DNA of 64,000 nucleotides from assembly GCF_044359855.1 (NCBI RefSeq), contig NZ_CP132291.1, positions 248,001-312,000 of the forward strand, in the 5' to 3' direction. Source of the DNA: Rummeliibacillus pycnus_A. Lineage in GTDB: Bacteria > Bacillota > Bacilli > Bacillales_A > Planococcaceae. Below are positions 7,899-16,511 of the stretch, one piece after another. Position 1 is the stretch's first letter, and every line of letters begins with the position of its first letter. The notes under the pieces were generated by a model. It ran no database searches and was not told where the DNA came from. It was given only the letters and a program-made list of their open reading frames with translations. The position numbers and the translations under genes are program-made.

Positions 7899-9275
7899 TT
7901 AGCTCCAAGCCTCTTTTAGTAATTCAACTCCTTTCAATATTTCTTCATTAGAGTTTCCTCCAAAGCCCAATTGAATCAATGGATAGTTCGGTTTTCTTTT
8001 GATGAAATAACGTGAGGCACGATACACTTTTACACCATAATTAGCTGCTTTTTGGATTAACTGTTGTTCTGAATATCCTTTTTTTACTTGCAGTAGAACA
8101 TAAAGCCCAGATTCTTTGCCCAAGATCTCTATATCATTACAAAAAGCTTCTTCGATTGCAGTCGTTAATGTCTCCATTTTATTTTTGTAAGTAGTTCTCA
8201 TTTTTCGAATATGAGATTCCCAAAAACCATCTTCCATGAAAATAGCCATCGCTCTTTGATGAATTGCAGATGCTGTTTGCTCAATCTTTGAAAAAGATTG
8301 ATGATATTCTTTCAGCAACTTTGGTGGAAGAATCATATAGCTAACCCGCATTGTCGGTAAAAATGACTCTGCAAAACTTCCTAGGTAGATTACATGACTT
8401 AAATCATGGGAAGCTAATGCAGGTATTGGTTGCTGTGAATAACGAAATTCGCTGTCGTGATCGTCTTCAATGATAAAACTATTTGAATTATATGCCCATT
8501 CTATTAATCTTTGGCGTTCAAAAATTGGCATTGTTACACCAGTTGGGAATTGATGAGAAGGCGTAGTATATAAAATGTTATTTGTAGTTTCGGGTAACTG
8601 TTTTAAAAACGTTCCTCGTTCAGAAATAGGCATCGGACTAATTGTAAAATCAAATAATGGGCTATATTTGCGGGTAGATTCAAAACCAGGATCTTCACAA
8701 ATAACTGTATGATACTCATTTTTTAAAAGTAGACCAATTTTCATTAACAATTCCTGCTTACTACTTCCTATAATGATAGATTGCGCATCCGCATTAATCC
8801 TTCTTGATTTTAGTAAATAATAAGATAGTTGTTGACGTAAAAAAGGATCACCTTGGTAATGGTCCTTTGAATAGATAAATGATTGTTCCATTGCTAGATT
8901 CGTACATTGTCTCCATTTCACTGTAGGAAATGAATCCTGGTCAACAGCGTTGGGTTGGAACTTAATCGTGTATGTTGGAATCTGATTCCGTAAAATTGTA
9001 TAATTAGCGGTTTTCCAATTATCATGTTTTTTCTGAACTGAATTCACAAAGTAACCTTTTCTACCTTTACTGCGTATATAACCTTCAGTAAGTAATTGAT
9101 CATAAGCTGATAATGTAGTACTACGACTAACTTTTAAATCAATTGATAATTGCCTAATGGATGGTAATTGATCATCTGATTTTAATGTTTTATTTAATAT
9201 TAACTCTTTTATATGAAAATAAATTTGCTGATATTTTGGTGTACCTTTTTTTATTAGCAATTTCAAAGTCTTCAT
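7899..9275 (-). CDS. MocR/PdxR-type regulator: GntR winged helix fused to aminotransferase-like domain, PLP lysine replaced
   Basis: 458 residues. An N-terminal winged helix (about residues 1-70, with QLPSIRQLSIDLKVSRSTT) is joined to a fold-type I aminotransferase domain (TTPSHQFPTGVTM, EDDHDSEFRY). Such proteins normally bind PLP through a lysine in a GTFSK-type motif. Here the matching motif reads YLGSFAESFLPTMRVSYMI, with glutamate (about E303, codon GAG at 8367-8369 on the minus strand) in the lysine position, and the usual EDDYDSEFR tyrosine is histidine. It may therefore bind another ligand or no PLP aldimine. ATG 9275 fits the GGAAAGG site better than ATG 9284. It stands alone; its target is not evident. 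Confidence 0.85.
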   Translation of the reverse strand: MKTLKLLIKKGTPKYQQIYFHIKELILNKTLKSDDQLPSIRQLSIDLKVSRSTTLSAYDQLLTEGYIRSKGRKGYFVNSVQKKHDNWKTANYTILRNQIPTYTIKFQPNAVDQDSFPTVKWRQCTNLAMEQSFIYSKDHYQGDPFLRQQLSYYLLKSRRINADAQSIIIGSSKQELLMKIGLLLKNEYHTVICEDPGFESTRKYSPLFDFTISPMPISERGTFLKQLPETTNNILYTTPSHQFPTGVTMPIFERQRLIEWAYNSNSFIIEDDHDSEFRYSQQPIPALASHDLSHVIYLGSFAESFLPTMRVSYMILPPKLLKEYHQSFSKIEQTASAIHQRAMAIFMEDGFWESHIRKMRTTYKNKMETLTTAIEEAFCNDIEILGKESGLYVLLQVKKGYSEQQLIQKAANYGVKVYRASRYFIKRKPNYPLIQLGFGGNSNEEILKGVELLKEAWS

Positions 9276-9471
9276 CCAAATCATCCTTTCCTATATGTCG
9301 AAACCTTGGTGTAAACTAGCGAAACATATCAAAAGATTTACTTCTTTTCATTATACAATAACCTAACCATAAAAATTATGGCAGTTTTCATAAATATTGG
9401 AACAGTCATGTGAATTCATTCATCCAAAATCCAAATATAAATTTTTTGTAGACTTTATTGAATTATTTTGT

Positions 9472-9497
9472 GTATACTGTATATATATAGTATATAC
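9472..9497. promoter_or_regulatory. AT-rich palindromic operator at the GntR-ABC operon
   Basis: GTATACTGTATATATATAGTATATAC is an almost symmetrical inverted repeat 25 bp before the GTG start of the GntR gene and contains -10-like hexamers (TATACT, TATAGT). YtrA-family regulators usually repress their own operon from such palindromes, so autoregulation is likely. This is inferred from position and symmetry. Confidence 0.55.
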
Positions 9498-9522
9498 AGT
9501 TATATGAAGGAAGGTAGCAAGT

Positions 9523-9906
9523 GTGAAAATCATTATTTCAAATGCGAGCAATAAGCCAATTTACGAACAAATTACAGAGCAGCTAAAGGCAATGATTGTG
9601 AACGGAGATTTGAAAGCCGGAGAAGCATTGCCTTCCATAAGAAAACTTGCAATGGAGTTAAGAATTAGCGTGATGACAACAAAAAGAGCATATGCCGAAC
9701 TGGAGAATGCAGGTTTTATTGAAACTGTTCCAGGTAAGGGGAGTTTTGTGTCATCAAGTAATCGTGAGTTTTTACGAGAAGAATATTTGCGGAAAATCGA
9801 AGAGCATATTTCAAAAGCAGTAGAGATGGCGGTATATGCGGATGTATCCAAAAAAGAATTTTTAGAAATCGTAAATTTGTTGATGGAGGATGATCCAAAT
9901 GAATAG
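9523..9906 (+). CDS. GntR family transcriptional regulator, YtrA subfamily
   Basis: 127 residues. A winged helix-turn-helix (KPIYEQITEQLKAMIVNGDL, then ALPSIRKLAMELRISVMTT) is followed by a short helical tail. It lacks a large effector domain, which defines the YtrA subfamily. GTG 9523 is the start, eight bases after GAAGGAAGG. Its stop overlaps the start of the ABC ATPase gene, so the three genes form one operon. YtrA-type regulators commonly control adjacent ABC exporters that respond to cell-wall antibiotics. The signal here is unknown. Confidence 0.88.
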   Translation: MKIIISNASNKPIYEQITEQLKAMIVNGDLKAGEALPSIRKLAMELRISVMTTKRAYAELENAGFIETVPGKGSFVSSSNREFLREEYLRKIEEHISKAVEMAVYADVSKKEFLEIVNLLMEDDPNE

Positions 9907-10744
9907 CATCGAAATTAGAGACTTAACAAAAAGAGTTGGGAATTTTGCGTTAAAAGATATTAATTTGACTTTACCTGAAGGTGTTGTAATGGGGTTTGTC
10001 GGAGAAAATGGGGCAGGAAAAACAACGACGATTAAGTGTATTCTTGATATATTGCATCAAAATAAAGGTACCATTAAAATTTTTGGTGAATCCATGTCAC
10101 GTGAAGAAGTACATATAAAAGAAGAAATTGGAGTTGTATTTGATCAACTTTATATCCCTGACATGCTGAAAATCACTGAAATTGAAAAGATTTGGAAAGG
10201 TTTATATAAAAATTGGGATACAGATTATTTTTATCGACTATTAGATAAATTGAAAGTTCCTAGAAACAAAACAATCAAAAAATTATCACGTGGTATGGAA
10301 ATGAAATTATCAATTGCACTTGCCTTGGCACACCATCCAAAATTACTTATTTTAGATGAGCCAACTAGTGGACTTGATCCAATTATTCGAGATGATATTC
10401 TTACACTATTTTTAGATTTCATGCAAGACGAAACTCATAGTATTTTATTCTCTACTCATATTACAAGTGATTTAGAAAAAATAGCAGATTATATCACGTT
10501 TATTCACGATGGCAGAATTCAATTTAGCGAAGAAAAAGAATGGTTACTGGAAAAGTATTCGATTTTTAAAGGCTCTGAAGAAGAGTTTATGGAATTACCA
10601 GAGAATGCAGTCATAGGAACTCGAAAATACGCCTATGGAATGGAAGCGTTAGTGTTAACAGAAAAAGTAAATCCAGCTTTTTTCTTAGAAAAACCTAAAA
10701 TAGAAGAAATCATGATGTTTATGATGAAGGGGGAACAATCATGA
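9899..10744 (+). CDS. ABC transporter ATP-binding protein (ABC-2 type exporter)
   Basis: 281 residues with Walker A GENGAGKTTTIK, a degenerate signature KKLSRGMEMKLSIALALAH, Walker B LLILDEPTSGLDP and H-loop FSTHITSDLEKIAD. ATG 9899 lies eight bases after the TGGAGG site and overlaps the end of the GntR gene; ATG 9890 is too close to the site. It energises the membrane protein encoded next. The substrate is unknown; drug or peptide efflux is the usual guess for GntR-linked pairs. Confidence 0.9.
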   Translation: MNSIEIRDLTKRVGNFALKDINLTLPEGVVMGFVGENGAGKTTTIKCILDILHQNKGTIKIFGESMSREEVHIKEEIGVVFDQLYIPDMLKITEIEKIWKGLYKNWDTDYFYRLLDKLKVPRNKTIKKLSRGMEMKLSIALALAHHPKLLILDEPTSGLDPIIRDDILTLFLDFMQDETHSILFSTHITSDLEKIADYITFIHDGRIQFSEEKEWLLEKYSIFKGSEEEFMELPENAVIGTRKYAYGMEALVLTEKVNPAFFLEKPKIEEIMMFMMKGEQS

Positions 10745-11361
10745 AAACTTTACTTTTAAAAGATTTTTATATGTTGAAAACGCATTTTATTATTTTATTT
10801 GGAATGTCATTGATAGCAATTGTACTAAGCTTTGTAACATCCTTTGGTGCAGGACTTGCTTTTCCAATAGTTTTTGTTGCGGTCATGGTTCTAGGAAATT
10901 TAATGACACTTGATCAGCAATTTAAATGGGAAAGAGTGGTATGTACATTACCTATAGAAACTGAAAAACTGATTTTGAGCAAATATTTTCTAGCATCAAT
11001 AGTTGCAATTTTTCCAGCAACCGTTGCAGTTGCTGTCTTGTGGTTCAGTGTTCATGATACGCCTAATTTTATACTTCCATTATGGGCTCTTATAGTTGCC
11101 AGTATTTTATTTATAGCGGCCATCACATTACCAGCATCTATTCGTTTTGGTCAGGAAAAAGGGAGATTAGTTATGGTTCTGGTATTTCTCATTCCATGGT
11201 TGCTATGCATTAAATTTGTTGATACACCCATGGTAAGGGATTTTTTAAATAATCCAGGTGATTTATTATGGTTATCTTATTTGTACTTGGGATTTGTTAT
11301 TTTGTTAATTATCATTTCTTATTATATTTCTGTGAAGATATATAAGAAACAGGATTGGTAA
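10741..11361 (+). CDS. ABC-2 type permease
   Basis: 206 residues with about six hydrophobic segments, starting with an amphipathic MKTLLLKDFYMLKTH leader typical of ABC-2 permeases of the YtrC/EcsB-like type. The ATGA start overlaps the stop of the ATPase gene, so the subunits are coupled. The ATPase plus this single permease would form a small exporter, presumably with a homodimeric membrane part. Confidence 0.82.
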   Translation: MKTLLLKDFYMLKTHFIILFGMSLIAIVLSFVTSFGAGLAFPIVFVAVMVLGNLMTLDQQFKWERVVCTLPIETEKLILSKYFLASIVAIFPATVAVAVLWFSVHDTPNFILPLWALIVASILFIAAITLPASIRFGQEKGRLVMVLVFLIPWLLCIKFVDTPMVRDFLNNPGDLLWLSYLYLGFVILLIIISYYISVKIYKKQDW

Positions 11362-11459
11362 TTTGGACAATCAAAGTACACTTGAATTTTGTAATTGTTA
11401 TGAAACAACCATTTATCTCTTTACTATTTTAATGTCAAAATACAATATGATTCAAATCG

Positions 11460-11491
11460 ACGAGTCTGATGGAATTACTAGGCTCGTTTTG
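11460..11491 (+). terminator. terminator after the GntR-ABC operon
   Basis: ACGAGTC and GGCTCGT pair (one G-T) around a 14-base loop, followed by TTTTG. A near-identical stem occurs at 14042-14073, so this looks like a reused terminator sequence. Confidence 0.5.
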
Positions 11492-11621
11492 TTATGTAAA
11501 ATTATTTGATACTTAACATACATTAGATTACAAATATAACTTTACTAATATATTCCAAATAATTTATGATTTAACTATTAAGTACTCTCTAAAATTAAAA
11601 ATGACAGGATGGGGGATGTAT

Positions 11622-12635
11622 ATGTCAAATTTTGAAGTTCAAGTGCTTCAGATTCGAGATAGCTCATATAATATTGGATTTAAAACTGGAAAAGTTATTC
11701 AAGGTAAACCGATTATTAAAGCTTTAGAGATGATAACGAAACCTGAGATTGATTATGAAAATATGAAATCAATTTATACTTCATTTGCTCCTAATTTACT
11801 TGATGAGATGCAAGGTTTGTCTGATGGTTTAGAAATTTCTTTAAACAAAGCAGTCACTTTATTTAGTGGATATGATGTTCCAAAAACAGAAGCAATGGGG
11901 TGTTCTGCTGTAATAACAAAAGATTATTATGTACGCAATTATGATTTTGGTCCGGCTTTATATGATGGCTGCTTTAGTTTAGTTCAACCAAATCAAGTTT
12001 TTTCTTCAGCAGGTTATAATCTACAAGCTATCGGAAGACATGAAGGGGTGAACGAAAAAGGATTAGTGATTGGACTGCATTTTGTGAGTCATCATGATTA
12101 TTCAGTTGGATTATCAGCATGGACTTCAATTAGAATGGTTCTTGATACTTGTACCACGACAGATGATGCCATTCAAATGTTGAAGGAAATCCCACATTCG
12201 GCTTGTTACAACTTTTCAATGGCTGATCGAAATGGAGATATAGCGGTTGTTGAAGCTACTCCAAGTAAAGTGGTAATAAGAAGGGACCCGGAATTATTGT
12301 CATGTGTAAACCATTTTCAAGAGGAAGACCTAAAACAGAAAAATAGAACAGTTATCGATAATTCACTCAAAAGAAATAATATTTTGCAAAGCTTTCGAGA
12401 TGGTAATTTAACACAAAGTGAAATGTTTAACAATTTTGCAAATAGTGAATCACCATTATTTTTCACTAATTATGATGATTTATTTGGAACACTCCATACG
12501 TTTTCATATTCGTTCAAAGATGAAAGGATTTTAACTTCCATTGCTGAAAGTGAGCAAATATTAGATATAAATTTTCTTGAGTGGGTAAAAGGGAAAGATA
12601 TAAAACCATGTATTCTATCCGGTATCATTAAATAA
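11622..12635 (+). CDS. C45-family autoproteolytic acyltransferase/hydrolase (linear amide C-N hydrolase)
   Basis: A 337-residue Ntn-type protein. The segment EAMGCSAVITKDYYVRNYDF puts a cysteine (about C94) where acyl-CoA:6-aminopenicillanate acyltransferase and choloylglycine hydrolase-like enzymes expose their nucleophile after self-cleavage. NEKGLVIGLHFVSHH and YNFSMADRNGDIAVVEATP also fit. It probably hydrolyses or transfers an acyl group on an amide; the substrate is unknown. Start ATG 11622 is seven bases after GGGGG. It is a single gene with its own long upstream region, possibly cytosolic since no signal peptide is seen. Confidence 0.78.
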   Translation: MSNFEVQVLQIRDSSYNIGFKTGKVIQGKPIIKALEMITKPEIDYENMKSIYTSFAPNLLDEMQGLSDGLEISLNKAVTLFSGYDVPKTEAMGCSAVITKDYYVRNYDFGPALYDGCFSLVQPNQVFSSAGYNLQAIGRHEGVNEKGLVIGLHFVSHHDYSVGLSAWTSIRMVLDTCTTTDDAIQMLKEIPHSACYNFSMADRNGDIAVVEATPSKVVIRRDPELLSCVNHFQEEDLKQKNRTVIDNSLKRNNILQSFRDGNLTQSEMFNNFANSESPLFFTNYDDLFGTLHTFSYSFKDERILTSIAESEQILDINFLEWVKGKDIKPCILSGIIK

Positions 12636-12749
12636 ATTGAGTTCAAAAAAATGTTGCTAATATTGGACGAATTATTCTTCTTATGCAGATTATTTTTTTT
12701 ATAAGCTTTTAAACTATATAATAGGAATACGAATAGGAGGTTTTACAAC

Positions 12750-13913
12750 TTGGAAAATTTCACCTTTTGGAATCCGACGAAACTTATTTTTGGGAAAGGA
12801 CAACTAGAAGCTTTAAAAACAGAACTACCAAAATACGGGAAAAGAGTATTGCTTGTATATGGTGGCGGTAGCATAAAACGTAATGGATTATATGAGCAAG
12901 TTACAAACTTATTAGCAGAAATAGGTGCAGAGGTTTTTGAATTATCAGGGGTTGAACCAAATCCTCGTCTTTCAACAGCAGAAAGAGGAATTGGAATTTG
13001 TAAAGCAGAAAACATTGATTTTCTTTTAGCTGTTGGTGGGGGCAGTGTGATTGATTGTACAAAACTCATTGCTGCTGGGGCTAAATATGATGGAGAAGCA
13101 TGGGATTTGGTAGTGAAAAAAGCATATGCTACTGAAGCATTACCATTCGGAACTGTTTTAACAATTGCAGCAACTGGATCTGAAATGAATTCAGGATCAG
13201 TTATTACAAATTGGGAAACACAAGAAAAACATGGCTGGGGTAGTAGCGTAACATTCCCACAATTTTCAATTTTAGATCCAGTTAATACCTTTTCACTTCC
13301 TAAAAACCAAACAATTTATGGAATTGTAGATATGATGTCACACGTATTCGAACATTACTTCCATCTTGAAGAAAACACCCCTTACCAAGATCGTATGTGT
13401 GAATCATTACTAATTACAGTTATGGAGACCGCACCAAAACTTCTTAATGATCTTGAAAATTATGAATATCGCTCTATCATTTTATATAGTGGAACAATGG
13501 CGTTAAATGGAATATTAAATATGGGGTATGCCGGTGATTGGGCGACACATAATCTTGAGCATGCTGTTTCTGCAGTTTATGATATTCCACATGGCGGCGG
13601 ATTAGCTATTTTGTTCCCACATTGGATGGAACATAATCTAAAAGTAAAACCGTCTCGTTTTAAACAATTAGCCGTACGTGTGTTTAATGTCGATCCACAA
13701 GGCAAGAGTGATGAAGAAGTGGGATTTGAAGGAATTAACAAACTTCGCGAATTTTGGAATATCATCGAAGCACCATCTCGTTTAGCTGATTATGATATTG
13801 ATGACAGCAAATTAGAACTGATGGCTGATAAAGCGATGGTAAATGGAGAATTTGGTAAATTTGCAAAGCTTAACAAGCAAGATGTATTAGATATTTATCA
13901 AGCTTCTTTATAA
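12750..13913 (+). CDS. iron-containing alcohol dehydrogenase (butanol dehydrogenase/YqhD-like)
   Basis: 387 residues, typical length. The NAD(P)-binding GGGSIKRNGL and GGGSVIDCTKLIAAGA motifs are present, as are the metal site IVDMMSHVFEHYF and THNLEHAVSAVYDIPHGGGL, which supply the Asp and three His ligands. The start is TTG 12750 behind ATAGGAGG; no upstream ATG fits. It probably reduces aldehydes to alcohols in fermentation or detoxification. It is monocistronic, with a terminator 25 bp downstream. Confidence 0.88.
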   Translation: MENFTFWNPTKLIFGKGQLEALKTELPKYGKRVLLVYGGGSIKRNGLYEQVTNLLAEIGAEVFELSGVEPNPRLSTAERGIGICKAENIDFLLAVGGGSVIDCTKLIAAGAKYDGEAWDLVVKKAYATEALPFGTVLTIAATGSEMNSGSVITNWETQEKHGWGSSVTFPQFSILDPVNTFSLPKNQTIYGIVDMMSHVFEHYFHLEENTPYQDRMCESLLITVMETAPKLLNDLENYEYRSIILYSGTMALNGILNMGYAGDWATHNLEHAVSAVYDIPHGGGLAILFPHWMEHNLKVKPSRFKQLAVRVFNVDPQGKSDEEVGFEGINKLREFWNIIEAPSRLADYDIDDSKLELMADKAMVNGEFGKFAKLNKQDVLDIYQASL

Positions 13914-13938
13914 TCTAAGAAATATAGAAATTCATTTG

Positions 13939-13973
13939 TGCCGTTGAGAGCCTTATTTCTCAACGGCATTTTA
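13939..13973 (+). terminator. terminator of the iron alcohol dehydrogenase gene
   Basis: TGCCGTTGAGA, eight-base loop, TCTCAACGGCA, then TTTTAT: an 11-bp perfect stem with a T-rich tail. Confidence 0.8.
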
Positions 13974-14041
13974 TGTATTTCTATATTACTTTCCTATCAG
14001 GATTTAGAGAAATTGATGTCTAAACAAAATTATAAAAGTTG

Positions 14042-14073
14042 ACGAGTCTGTTTCGTATATTGGCTCGTTTTTT
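14042..14073 (+). terminator. second terminator-like hairpin
   Basis: ACGAGTC/GGCTCGT stem followed by TTTTTTAT, nearly the same stem as at 11460-11491. No gene ends immediately before it, so it may back up the preceding terminator or be a relic of a lost gene. Confidence 0.5.
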
Positions 14074-14198
14074 ATATTGGATAGATTATTTCATTGTTAA
14101 TTCATCGAGAACAGTTATAAATTCAAATGACAATACTGCTCACCAAAACTATAGGTGAGCTTCATTGAAATTAAATATTGAGATGTATTAAATGAATT

Positions 14199-14699
14199 TT
14201 ATAAGTGAAGATTCAATTCTTTAAGTGCTAAAGCTTCAACAGTTGCTGGGGTGGTTTGTAACGCAACTGCCATTTCTGCAAATAGTGTATGTTGCATAAA
14301 TTCTAGGAACTTATTGTCTTGATTGGAAAGTTTTCTTTCTGAATTAGCATATTCAGATTTTTTTCGTAAAAGTGTAATCAAAACACTAACGATATCATTA
14401 CGATTGCCGTTATGGATCGTATTTTCAATCATTCGTACTCGGTTTGAGGCGTTATCAATCCAATCAACACCTTTACAAGAAAATTGTTTAATCAATGCTT
14501 CCGATTCTTGTGAGTTAACTAAAGGTGTGAAAGCTTTTTCTGCACTATCAACTGGAATTCGAATAATTAATCCTTCTTTGTCAATCGGATGAAGAACGTA
14601 GTATAGTTTTGTATGATTATTAAATGTACTTTCACTTACCTCATCAATTTGACAAATTCCATGTGTAGAATAAATAATCAAATCACCATTATTATACAT
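14199..14699 (-). CDS. CarD/CdnL-like transcriptional regulator
   Basis: 166 residues. The N-terminal ~60 residues (MYNNGDLIIYSTHGICQIDE...YYVLHPID...IRIPVD) match the Tudor-like RNA polymerase-interacting domain of the CarD_CdnL_TRCF family. The helical rest fits the CdnL DNA-binding domain. The translation start is set at ATG 14699 by AAAGGGG eight bases upstream. It is transcribed away from a MarR gene across a 144-bp region holding two matching palindromes, so MarR probably controls it. It likely modulates open-complex stability at promoters; which promoters is unknown. Confidence 0.8.
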   Translation of the reverse strand: MYNNGDLIIYSTHGICQIDEVSESTFNNHTKLYYVLHPIDKEGLIIRIPVDSAEKAFTPLVNSQESEALIKQFSCKGVDWIDNASNRVRMIENTIHNGNRNDIVSVLITLLRKKSEYANSERKLSNQDNKFLEFMQHTLFAEMAVALQTTPATVEALALKELNLHL

Positions 14700-14721
14700 T
14701 GTAACGACCCCTTTAGTGTAT

Positions 14722-14742
14722 ATTGTCAACTAAGTTGACAAT
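14722..14742. promoter_or_regulatory. operator 1 in the CarD-like/MarR divergent region
   Basis: ATTGTCAACT-A-AGTTGACAAT is a perfect 10-bp inverted repeat about the size bound by MarR dimers. It lies 22 bp upstream of the CarD-like start codon. Confidence 0.7.
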
Positions 14743-14768
14743 ATTAAGTATAGTCTTTATAGTGAGCT

Positions 14769-14789
14769 AATGTCAACTTAGTTGACGTT
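14769..14789. promoter_or_regulatory. operator 2 in the CarD-like/MarR divergent region
   Basis: AATGTCAAC-TTA-GTTGACGTT repeats the GTCAAC/GTTGAC half-sites of operator 1 with one mismatch in the outer arm. Its centre is 47 bp from that of operator 1, so two dimers could bind on nearly the same DNA face region. Confidence 0.65.
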
Positions 14790-14843
14790 AAAGAAAAGCT
14801 ATTATAAAGTGTATTCATTAGAAATGATAGGAGTGAACACACC

Positions 14844-15278
14844 TTGTGTAGTCAATTAGAAGAACTTGGTGTACTAGATTTATTAAGTAAACGACACATG
14901 AACTTAAGAAAGAAAGTTGAACGAATGTGGAATGCTGCACATGAAATTAAGATTTCCAATTCTGAATGGTATGTCATTTCGTATACATACAAGCAACAGC
15001 CAACAATTGCTACAATCACGAAAAAGGTAGATATTACACGCCAAGCGACTCACAAATTAATTAAAGGATTAGAGCAAAAAGGCGTATTGGAAATTCATAA
15101 TGCTTTGCATAATAAAAAAGATAAGTGTGTAACTTTAACAAGCTACGGCGCTTCCATATATAAAGAATATACAAAAATAAAAAACGAGCTAGAATCAGAT
15201 ATTAGCCACCATATCGGTAAAGAACAATTACAGCTCCTTAAAGCGATTATAAGTAGTGACTGGGGAATAGAAGACTAA
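14844..15278 (+). CDS. MarR family transcriptional regulator
   Basis: 144 residues with the winged-helix core SNSEWYVISYTYKQQPTI, ITRQATHKLIKGLEQKGVLE and the wing HNKKDKCVTLTSYG. The start is TTG 14844 behind TAGGAG. It is divergent from the CarD-like gene. The shared palindromes at 14722 and 14769 predict repression of both genes, relieved by an unknown small ligand. A terminator follows 135 bp downstream. Confidence 0.87.
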   Translation: MCSQLEELGVLDLLSKRHMNLRKKVERMWNAAHEIKISNSEWYVISYTYKQQPTIATITKKVDITRQATHKLIKGLEQKGVLEIHNALHNKKDKCVTLTSYGASIYKEYTKIKNELESDISHHIGKEQLQLLKAIISSDWGIED

Positions 15279-15412
15279 AAATGAACTAATGCATTTGTTT
15301 TAGCTGGTGCTTTAGGTTGCCCTGATGGGGTGATGAAGAAAATTTAAAACGGATGAAAATTATAATTCAACGTATATTTAAATCAATGGATTACTTTAAG
15401 TCTAATAAAAAG

Positions 15413-15449
15413 ACTGTTAGTTCTCTTACTAAGAATTAACAGTTTTTTT
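15413..15449 (+). terminator. terminator of the MarR gene
   Basis: ACTGTTAGTTC, loop, GAATTAACAGT, then TTTTTTT. Eleven pairs including one G-T. Confidence 0.8.
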
Positions 15450-15473
15450 CTAAAGTGGAAAACTGAAGAACCA

Positions 15474-15504
15474 GAAAAAGTCAAATCTAAAGTAAGATTT
15501 GACT
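15474..15504 (-). terminator. terminator of the CbpA-like gene
   Basis: On the minus strand AGTCAAATCT-tactTT-AGATTTGACT is followed by TTTTT. A ten-bp perfect stem 48 bp after the stop codon. Confidence 0.8.
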
Positions 15505-15551
15505 AATGAAAAGAGAATTTTATAAATTATCTTTGAGGAAGGATAGTGGTA

Positions 15552-16205
15552 TTATTTATTGGTTTCGAATTCTTCTTCATTAAATACTTCAACATCTACA
15601 ATGCGAACACCAACTTTATGAAGAATCGCTTCAATTTCTTTCACAGTTTGCTTATTTGCTCCTTTATCAAGCGTAATGATGATTCTTCTTAAATACCAGT
15701 CATCGTCATCAATTGAGAATACAGAGTGAACTGGCCATATTTTTCGGATAAGTGAAAGTGATTTGGCAAGAATCCCTTCAGCAACAGGGACTGCAATCGT
15801 TAGAGCACAGCTTCCAGTCCTATACCCCCAAGCTTCTTCTAACAATTCAAATACTTTAGAATGCGTTAGGATACCACAAAAATTACCGTGTTCATCTGTA
15901 ACAGCAAGATAAGGAAGCCATTTAATCTTTAAGAAAACTTTATAAAATGAACTATTTATATCGATTACGCCATCTTTATCCATTGCGAGTTCTGAGATAA
16001 CGATATCTTGTTCTCCATGTTTTTTCTGATATTCAAGAATATCAATTTTGTAGGCATTTCCTAAAAATTTTTCTTTATTTTTATCTAAAATGGGGATACA
16101 TCTATATCCTGACCCGTAGAGTTTTTCTAAAACAGATGAGGCAAGATCTGTCTCAGTACAAAACACAACGTTACTTTTTTTTACATATCTCTGCTTGACG
16201 ATCAT
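15552..16205 (-). CDS. CBS-domain protein, CbpA-like (possible cyclic-di-AMP binder)
   Basis: 217 residues. Two CBS repeats are seen: about residues 10-60 (VVFCTETDLASSVLEKLYGSG...IPILDKN) and 75-125 (ISELAMDKDGVIDINSSFYKV...AVTDEHGNFCGILTHSKV). A C-terminal ACT-like region follows (RRIIITLDKGANKQTVKEIE...GVRIVDVEVF). This order is that of the Listeria c-di-AMP-binding CbpA family. Start ATG 16205 follows CTAGGAGGG; a longer frame upstream has no ribosome site. It may sense c-di-AMP or adenine nucleotides; the partner protein is not known from context. Confidence 0.72.
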   Translation of the reverse strand: MIVKQRYVKKSNVVFCTETDLASSVLEKLYGSGYRCIPILDKNKEKFLGNAYKIDILEYQKKHGEQDIVISELAMDKDGVIDINSSFYKVFLKIKWLPYLAVTDEHGNFCGILTHSKVFELLEEAWGYRTGSCALTIAVPVAEGILAKSLSLIRKIWPVHSVFSIDDDDWYLRRIIITLDKGANKQTVKEIEAILHKVGVRIVDVEVFNEEEFETNK

Positions 16206-16402
16206 GTAAATCCCTCCTAGAGAATTCAAAACAAAATCATACAGGCTAGAGTATGTATCGAATGATGAAAGTATTCGGAAATAGAAGGTATTTTGAAGTA
16301 AATATTTTTTCAAATTCATATTTAAAGAACCGGATAAACGATTTAAGGACAAAAAAATAAGTATTCTTCCCCTGAATGTCGAAATAAGTATATACCTATT
16401 TG

Positions 16403-16430
16403 TTGTATTAAATGGAATAAATTATATAAT
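16403..16430 (+). promoter_or_regulatory. candidate sigma-A promoter for the VanW-like gene
   Basis: TTGTAT, 16 bp, TATAAT, about 80 bp before the VanW-like start. The hexamers are good, the spacer is one base short. It lies in the 306-bp region divergent from the CbpA-like gene, which otherwise shows nothing. Confidence 0.4.
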
Positions 16431-16511
16431 CTAAAGGAGATATATTTTCAAGAATTATTTTTATAACCTGATTTTGGTAAAAGGTATTAACTCATATTAT
16501 GGAGGATGAAT

